A stretch of 11,490 nucleotides of DNA from Chloroflexota bacterium (GTDB lineage: Bacteria > Chloroflexota > Anaerolineae > B4-G1): assembly GCA_030596915.1 (NCBI GenBank), contig JAUVSX010000047.1:1-11490 (forward strand), read 5' to 3'. Made by a program: the position numbers and the translations under genes. Shown here in pieces: positions 6,454-11,490 of this stretch. Below the pieces are notes generated by a model. It saw only the letters and a list, made by a program, of their open reading frames with translations. It ran no database searches and was not told where the DNA came from. Numbering within the stretch: the stretch's first letter is position 1; each line of letters opens with the position of its first letter.

Positions 6454-8805
6454 TTACGGCTCAAGTGCTAGCAGGTTGTCGCCGGCGGCCCGAACGAAGT
6501 GGGCCCGATAGGCGGTCGTCTCTCTCAGCAAGGCTTCGAGGCTCGCCGTAGCCGCGCTTGGTCCGGCGCCGGGCTCCTTGTCCCCGGCAGAGAGCACCAC
6601 TTCGTCGCCAGCGACGTGGGCTCGAATTATCCCCCGGGCATCCATCCACGCCAGCCCCGCGCGCACTGTCTCCTCCCGCTGGGCGGTGGCCGCCGCGAGT
6701 TCCGAGATGTGGGTGTGGGCGGTGGCAGCGGGCCCGTGCCTGAGTATCCGCGTGAGAAGTCCCGCCAGACGCTCGAGAAACTTCGCTGGCGTGGCCATGC
6801 CCGGGTCTGTCGCGAACAGGTGGATCACTGTCGGGGCGACTCGCTTGATCGCGGCCAGCAGCTCGCGGCGCCCGGGCGGAATGGTCCATATGGCGATAGA
6901 GTCTGACCGGCCGAGTTCGTAGCGATCTTTGCCACCGATCTCGGATCGATGTTCTGCCTCTGCCCACACCTCGAGGTTCCCCTGTTCGCGCAGTGCCGCG
7001 AGCACTCGGTCGGGACTGTCCGCCAGTCTATGGTCTTGGACCTGGACCGTGGGGGTGACAATTCGGCGCGCCTCCACGGTGGGCTCATTCACCCGCGCAT
7101 CGACCCATTCTAGCTGCGCCTCGGGATGTCCCCGGTAGTTGCTTGCGCGAATCGTGTAGGCGAGGTCGAACCTCCCCTCAGGGAGCGGCAGCCCGGCCCC
7201 CTGCCACCACATCACTTCGTGACGCGTGCCGGCCGCGTCCTCGACTGCCAACCGAAAGTGAGCGCCACTTCGTCCCACGCGGTCGGCCCGGCGGAGCCGG
7301 AGCTGCCGCGCGGCGAGCACGACCCGGGGATTCCCGGGCCCGAAGGGCGCCAGCCGCCGCAGCTCGCGCGCCAGCTCAAGCGAAAGGCCAGACAGGTCGA
7401 CATACGCGTCGATCTGGAGGGGAGATGCCGGAGGACGCTCACCGCACTGCTCAAGGACTGTGCGCGAGAGCGCGCGCCGAAACCCCAGGATCCTATCAGG
7501 CTCAATGGTCAGCCCGGCAGCCATCGGGTGGCCGCCGAACCGCATGAGCATCTCCGAGTGGCTCGAGAGGGCTTCGATGATGCTGCACCCCTCCACCGAG
7601 CGCGCGGAACCCCGCCCTGGCTCGCCGACGGGCGTCGCGATCAGAATCGTGGGGCGATTGTACCTTTCGGCCAGGCGACCGGCCACAATGCCGATCACGC
7701 CAGCGGGCCACGCCGGATGGCTCAGCACCAAGACGGGATCGTCGAGCAAGGACGGGTCGCGCGCGATCAGTGCCTCGGCGGCCTTCGTCACCTGGTCGCA
7801 GGCCAACCTACGTTGCGCATTCAGCCCCTCGAGCTGACTGGCGATTATCCTCGCCCGGGCCATGTCCGAGGTGGTGAGGAACTCGACAGCAACCAGCGCG
7901 TTCGCCATGCGGCCCAGGGCGTTGAGCCGCGGTGCCAGGACGTACCCGATATGCTCCTCGGTCAGGCCCGCTGGCTTAACCTGAGCCGTCTCCATCAGTG
8001 CCAGCAGCCCAAGGCGGCCTGTACGGCGCAGGACCTCCAATCCTCGCTGAAGCAGGTAGCGCGTGTCGCGAGTCTGGACGGCGACGTCGGCGACGATCCC
8101 AATCGCCACCAGATCCGGGTATTGCGCGGCGGCTCCTCGCTCGCCCCGCTGCTCGTACAGGGCCTCTGCCAATTTGTAGGCACAGCCTACGCCGGGAAGC
8201 TCGCGGAGCGGGTGACCCAGAGGTAGCATCTTGGGGTCGACGGCCGCGTAGGCTGGAGATTCCCCAGCAGTCAGGTCGTGGTGGTCGGTGACGACCACGT
8301 CTACGCCCTGGGCCTGGGCGTAGACTATCGGACCGTGTGCGGTGATGCCCGTGTCGCACGTCAGCAACAGGTCGATGCCGTCGGCGACGAATTGCGCGAG
8401 CTTGGGCTGATTGACCCCGTGGGATTCCTTGTGGCGGTCGGGAATGTGGTAGCGGACGCGCGCCCCCAGGTCACGAAGCGTCGAGACCAGCAGTGCCGTG
8501 GCGGTCTGTCCGTCTGCGTCGAAGTCACCCCAGACGAGAACCTCCTCGTCCCGCAGGATGGCACGCTCGATCCGATCGGCAGCCCGCGTGAGGTCAGGCA
8601 GGTCGGCTGCGGGCGCGGGCTCGTATAGGTTGGGGTCCAGAAACACCGCCGCGTCGCTCGGAGCCGTGAAGCCGCGGCGTGCCAGGGTCTGTGCGACGAG
8701 AGGATGCCCTCTGACCATCGCGGCGAGGTCCGGCGGGACCGGTGCCGGTTGGGGCTCAATCCATTCTCGCTGCGGCGCATCTCTCGGGGGGGCGGCGCCC
8801 GTCAT
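6454..8805 (-). CDS. recJ: Single-stranded-DNA-specific exonuclease RecJ
   Basis: RecJ degrades single-stranded DNA 5' to 3' in recombination and mismatch or base-excision repair. The DHH-phosphoesterase core is complete: DFDADG (94-99), CDTGI (150-154), Asp240 in GIVAD and DHH (174-176). LAPRLNALGRM (290-300) follows, then the DHHA1 motif GGHPMAAG (424-431) and an OB-fold region around LAPFGPGNP (485-493). A C-terminal extension of about 200 residues (580-783) contains an LGRSDSIAIWTIPPGRRELL stretch resembling the RecJ_C region of Firmicutes RecJ. A winged-helix-like segment follows near 697-740. The total of 783 residues is well above the 560-580 of E. coli-type RecJ. The residue after DFDADG is Gln100, where Ile or Val is usual. 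ATG 8805-8803 shares one base with the upstream nuclease stop (TGATG), so translation is probably coupled. The stop lies 9 bp from the glgP stop on the other strand. Confidence 0.96.
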   Translation of the reverse strand: MTGAAPPRDAPQREWIEPQPAPVPPDLAAMVRGHPLVAQTLARRGFTAPSDAAVFLDPNLYEPAPAADLPDLTRAADRIERAILRDEEVLVWGDFDADGQTATALLVSTLRDLGARVRYHIPDRHKESHGVNQPKLAQFVADGIDLLLTCDTGITAHGPIVYAQAQGVDVVVTDHHDLTAGESPAYAAVDPKMLPLGHPLRELPGVGCAYKLAEALYEQRGERGAAAQYPDLVAIGIVADVAVQTRDTRYLLQRGLEVLRRTGRLGLLALMETAQVKPAGLTEEHIGYVLAPRLNALGRMANALVAVEFLTTSDMARARIIASQLEGLNAQRRLACDQVTKAAEALIARDPSLLDDPVLVLSHPAWPAGVIGIVAGRLAERYNRPTILIATPVGEPGRGSARSVEGCSIIEALSSHSEMLMRFGGHPMAAGLTIEPDRILGFRRALSRTVLEQCGERPPASPLQIDAYVDLSGLSLELARELRRLAPFGPGNPRVVLAARQLRLRRADRVGRSGAHFRLAVEDAAGTRHEVMWWQGAGLPLPEGRFDLAYTIRASNYRGHPEAQLEWVDARVNEPTVEARRIVTPTVQVQDHRLADSPDRVLAALREQGNLEVWAEAEHRSEIGGKDRYELGRSDSIAIWTIPPGRRELLAAIKRVAPTVIHLFATDPGMATPAKFLERLAGLLTRILRHGPAATAHTHISELAAATAQREETVRAGLAWMDARGIIRAHVAGDEVVLSAGDKEPGAGPSAATASLEALLRETTAYRAHFVRAAGDNLLALEP

Positions 8806-9641
8806 CAGTACTCGATCTCCGCGATCTGTTCGAAGTCGATGGCCAGGTCGAGATCGATGGCATCAGTGATGTCTTGGTCTTCGGTCTCCGTGCCCGCCTG
8901 ACTTGCCCCTGTGCCACGGTCGCAGAGGGGCGCGTACCGGCAGTATCCGCAGCGCGCCTCACGATCGGTCTTGGGATACTGCCCGTCGCGTAGTCCCCGG
9001 ATCGTCTCGATTAGCGAGACCAGGTACACGGCGTTCGCCTCGTGCTGCGCTGGGTCATAGGCGAAGCGTTCCAGGTCGGTTGGGAAGTTGGCGAACCAGT
9101 ACACCATCTCGACGGTGTCTGGTGCAAGCGGCTGCCCCAGGTTGAGCTCGTGTCCCGCCAGGACGAGCAGGTAGGCGTAGACTCTGGTCTGCAGCCGAGC
9201 TGCTAGCGAGGTGCGGCTTGGCCGCGATTGACTGGTTTTCCAGTCGACGATCACCGCCCGCCGCCCGGGCTCGACGGCGACGAGATCGTACTTCGCGATG
9301 AGCCGATGCTTGGCCACAGGCGCCGAGAGCACAGTCTCGGCGTACCGTCTATCCGGCAGGTCCCGCGGAGGCGCTTCCTGATAGTTGCGCCACCAGCGAT
9401 TGAGCTCATCGTCAATAGGCGGAGGCGCCAGCGCGCCCGGCGCCACGCCTACCGAATGCTGTAGGACCTTGCGGTGGAACGCCTGCCCCGCCACAAGGAG
9501 ACGCTCCCGCTCCAGAGGCTCCGCTGACTCAGGCGCGGGCCAGGCCAGGCGCTCGACGTAGCGCAGCTCGAAAAGGCGCGGGCAGTCGACGAAAGCCTGT
9601 AGGCTTCCCTGGCTGAACTGGAAGTCCGGTGGCAGCTTCAT
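8805..9641 (-). CDS. Stand-alone PD-(D/E)XK nuclease with Fe-S cysteines (AddB C-terminal/Cas4-like fold)
   Basis: The 278-residue protein is a RecB-family nuclease predicted to cut DNA strands during end processing. Motifs in order: FSQGSLQAFVDCPRLFELRY (9-28) with Cys20; His56 in GQAFHRKV; Asp119 in AKYDLV; VDWKT (132-136) giving Asp133 and Lys135; and the QTRVYAYLL motif (151-159). The C-terminal triad CGYCRYAPLC supplies Cys231, Cys234 and Cys240. With Cys20 this gives the four-cysteine 4Fe-4S staple seen in AddB and Cas4. The tail 251-278 is strongly acidic: 11 Asp/Glu and no basic residue. I chose ATG 9641 because the fold begins right after it and a GGGAG ribosome site precedes it. The frame is open up to 9806, overlapping the helicase, but that part lacks any recognisable motif. 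It lies 85 bp after the helicase and overlaps recJ by one base. No CRISPR array or cas1/cas2 is present, so a Cas4 role is unlikely. Confidence 0.9.
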   Translation of the reverse strand: MKLPPDFQFSQGSLQAFVDCPRLFELRYVERLAWPAPESAEPLERERLLVAGQAFHRKVLQHSVGVAPGALAPPPIDDELNRWWRNYQEAPPRDLPDRRYAETVLSAPVAKHRLIAKYDLVAVEPGRRAVIVDWKTSQSRPSRTSLAARLQTRVYAYLLVLAGHELNLGQPLAPDTVEMVYWFANFPTDLERFAYDPAQHEANAVYLVSLIETIRGLRDGQYPKTDREARCGYCRYAPLCDRGTGASQAGTETEDQDITDAIDLDLAIDFEQIAEIEY

Positions 9642-9726
9642 CGACGGCTCCCGCCGGCGAGCCGTGGCGAAGGACGTGCGCTTGTATCCACACTGGGCAG
9701 GGACTCGGTCGCAGCCGCGCGTGCGC

Positions 9727-11490
9727 TCATCTGTCTGCACCCCCTTGGGCGCGCTCCCAGAACGTCTGCAAAGCCAGGTATGGAACAGACGCCTGCTGGT
9801 CGCCACGCCTTCCGGTGTTCCAGGTGATGATCAGCGCACGCCGGGCGCGAGTGATACAGACGTACAGCAGCCGCAGGCGCTCGGATGCGTAATCCAGCCG
9901 TGCCTGGTGCGTCGCAGGTCCCTCCTCGTACGCGCCGTCCTCGTCAAGAAGCGTTGCGAGCTGAGCCAGCGCCTCCGCTTCGAGATTGAGTTGGTCGCGC
10001 ACGAACCACTTCTCCGCCAGGAAGCTGTCGTGGGCCATTGCAGACGGGAAGTTGTAGTTGTTGGCCGCGGTAAGATACACCCGGTCCCACTCGAGCCCCT
10101 TCGCCTTGTGCGCTGTGGCCACGACAACCCGGCCCTGATACTTCTCGGGATGGAAGCCGCTGTCGTCCGGCCCGAGCCCAAGGAAGCGGCGCTCGTTCCT
10201 GGCGATTGTCGCCAGCTCCTGGGTCAACTCGGGGAGGCCCCAGTCAGGATGGGCGTCAGCCGCGCGCCCGAGAAGCAGAGCCAGCTTGTGCGCCACGGCC
10301 AGGTCTGCGGGCTCGTCGAAGAGGTCCTGCGCCAGTGTGAGCACCAACTGATCAATGGGCAGTTCGCTCGCTTCCTGCCAGCGGCGTACGAGGCCCCCGA
10401 ACTGTTCGATCTCCGCGAGTACGCGTGGAAACTCGTCGCCGATCTCCAGTGCAGCGAGCCAATCTCGACTGGGACGCGGCCACAGGAAATCCTCGACGCG
10501 CTGGCACCGCCGCAGCGCGCCCGTGACGAATGCCAGGCGCGCCTGGGAGGCCTCATCGCCACGCTCGTCACGGCGCCAGACCTCGTAGACCCGCGCCAGC
10601 TTGGCCGGTGAGGCAGGATCGGCAAGGTAGTTGACGACATTGCCCAGCGCGCCCGCTGCCTCACGCGTGGCTCGCGTGCTGCGCAGGAACTCGATGTACG
10701 GCACCCCCCGCTCCTTCAGCGCCGTACCGAATTCGAATCCGCGATCGTTGCGCGGGACCAGAATGGCGACCGTCTTGTCTGTGTTCTTGGGCAGCCAGCG
10801 GGCGACTGACTCGACGATGGCGCGCAGTTCGGCCGAAGGAGTCCATCTGCGCCCCACGATCTGCACGAGAGACGGATCATCCGGCGGGTTCGGTTGTGGA
10901 TCCCCGGGTGGGGTGGGCTCGATGTGCGGGGGCGTCAGCGCCTCCCGGACGGGCGGCGACGGATGCTCGGCCTGCGTCCAGTCGATGAGGTGGTTGGCGA
11001 GCCGCATCACGCTAACCGTGGAACGGCCGGAATTGGGCAGCTCGCGTCGCACGACCCCCGGCTCGTCGAGGAAGTCGCGCAAGAGCTGGGGGCTCGCTGT
11101 CGTGAACGTCTCATAGATGGCCTGGTTGGGATCGCCGACTCGCACCCAATTGCCGACCCGACCGGCCAGCAGGCGCAAGATGCTCTCCTGCAGTTGGCTG
11201 CTATCCTGCGCCTCGTCCTCCAGGATGAAGGGCCATCGGAAGCGTAAGCGCTCGAGCAAATCGGCGTCCAGTTGAAGCGCGCGCAGCGCGAGGCGCACCA
11301 GGTCGTCGAAGTCCACGGCCCCGCGATAGGTCAGTGCGCGCTGGTAGTCGTCGTAGATTGCCAAGCCCATCTCAGCCAGCGGCAGCGGTGTCACCAGAAG
11401 TCGGTCCAGCCTGCCCCGCAACTCCTGAGGGGTCGCCTGCACGTCCTTCGCCTGCCGGATGAAGCTGCTGGCGACGTCGCTCACAAACGT
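9727..11490 (-). CDS. UvrD/AddA-like superfamily 1 DNA helicase (partial, N-terminus beyond window)
   Basis: This ATP-dependent 3'-5' DNA translocase is seen from within domain 1 to its natural stop. The frame is open at the right edge, so Walker A and the first motifs are outside; 587 codons are visible. Numbering from the GTG at 11484, motif II is ILEDEAQDSS (87-96), motif III WVRVGDPNQAIYETF (113-127) and motif IV LPNSGRS (149-155). Motif V is VVVATAHKAKGLEWDRVYL (453-471) and motif VI RLLYVCITRARRAL (538-551). A proline-rich stretch at about 176-205 separates motif IV from the next domain. The protein ends about 35 residues after motif VI, so it lacks the fused nuclease domain of AddA or RecB; that activity is probably supplied by the separate nuclease encoded next. 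Motif III lacks the usual FRGA ending. A more specific family name cannot be given without the N-terminus. Confidence 0.93.
   Translation of the reverse strand, partial: TFVSDVASSFIRQAKDVQATPQELRGRLDRLLVTPLPLAEMGLAIYDDYQRALTYRGAVDFDDLVRLALRALQLDADLLERLRFRWPFILEDEAQDSSQLQESILRLLAGRVGNWVRVGDPNQAIYETFTTASPQLLRDFLDEPGVVRRELPNSGRSTVSVMRLANHLIDWTQAEHPSPPVREALTPPHIEPTPPGDPQPNPPDDPSLVQIVGRRWTPSAELRAIVESVARWLPKNTDKTVAILVPRNDRGFEFGTALKERGVPYIEFLRSTRATREAAGALGNVVNYLADPASPAKLARVYEVWRRDERGDEASQARLAFVTGALRRCQRVEDFLWPRPSRDWLAALEIGDEFPRVLAEIEQFGGLVRRWQEASELPIDQLVLTLAQDLFDEPADLAVAHKLALLLGRAADAHPDWGLPELTQELATIARNERRFLGLGPDDSGFHPEKYQGRVVVATAHKAKGLEWDRVYLTAANNYNFPSAMAHDSFLAEKWFVRDQLNLEAEALAQLATLLDEDGAYEEGPATHQARLDYASERLRLLYVCITRARRALIITWNTGRRGDQQASVPYLALQTFWERAQGGADR
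9740..9744 (-). other. G5 run in the overlap of helicase and nuclease frames (possible frameshift or sequencing-error site)
   Basis: Five G residues on the coding strand lie in the last codons of the helicase (CAA GGG GGT). The nuclease reading frame is already open here and stays open from 9806 through the nuclease, in the +1 frame relative to the helicase. Skipping one base would fuse helicase and nuclease through a linker of about 33 residues. A good ATG and ribosome site in front of the nuclease argue that two separate proteins are normal. Chance overlap is common in GC-rich DNA. Confidence 0.25.

Noticed and set aside
6441..6471. Inverted repeat CTAGC ... GCTAG between glgP and recJ as a two-way terminator.
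   Set aside because: The stem is only five pairs with a 21-nt loop and no T-tract; not credible.
7126..8226. Long plus-strand open frame of 366 codons.
   Set aside because: It lies opposite recJ, whose DHH motifs are intact on the minus strand. The plus-strand translation is rich in Arg, Gly, Pro and Gln without any motif, typical of a shadow frame in GC-rich DNA.
8805..9641. The nuclease as a CRISPR-associated Cas4.
   Set aside because: The fold and cysteines are compatible, but there are no repeats, cas1 or cas2, and the operon partners are a UvrD-type helicase and RecJ, which fits DNA repair better.
9664..10611. Plus-strand open frame of 315 codons.
   Set aside because: It is opposite the helicase region with motifs V and VI; no domain or ribosome site supports it.

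Overview
The window is GC-rich bacterial DNA, roughly 60-65% G+C by eye. It is densely packed, with tight operons, GTG and TTG starts, and one gene that appears to be transcribed without a leader. There is a lipoprotein-type solute-binding protein, a short-type alpha-glucan phosphorylase with an N-terminal DUF3417-like region, and a RecJ with a long C-terminal extension. A UvrD-family helicase is paired with a separate Fe-S PD-(D/E)XK nuclease. Together these suggest Chloroflexota or a neighbouring phylum. That placement is inference; no rRNA or other marker gene is present.

Layout. (1) Positions 1-3091, minus strand: a peptide-type ABC importer operon in the order binding protein, DppB-like permease, DppC-like permease; the last gene runs off the left edge. 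A perfect TATAAT -10 box and a good Shine-Dalgarno site precede the binding protein. The ATPase genes are not in the window and may lie beyond the left edge. (2) Positions 3092-3378: a divergent control region holding both promoters, with a near-perfect 17-bp palindrome just upstream of the importer -35 box. (3) Positions 3379-6444, plus strand: an unrecognised membrane protein of about nine segments whose promoter abuts its ATG, then, 75 bp on, an alpha-glucan phosphorylase (GlgP). (4) Positions 6454-11490, minus strand: a DNA-processing operon read from the right edge. Its order is a UvrD/AddA-like helicase (N-terminus outside the window), a stand-alone Fe-S PD-(D/E)XK nuclease and RecJ. The operon converges on glgP with only 9 bp between the stop codons.

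How the genes work together. The importer should bind oligopeptides or a similar ligand at the membrane surface and pass it through the DppB/DppC pair. GlgP would release glucose-1-phosphate from stored alpha-glucan. Helicase, nuclease and RecJ look like a recombination or repair end-resection set, functionally comparable to AddAB or RecBCD plus RecJ but with the nuclease on its own polypeptide. No tRNA, rRNA, insertion sequence, CRISPR array or clear intrinsic terminator was seen. The most unusual points are the helicase/nuclease/RecJ operon (including a frame overlap with a G5 run at the helicase-nuclease junction), the likely leaderless transcript, and the uncharacterised membrane protein.
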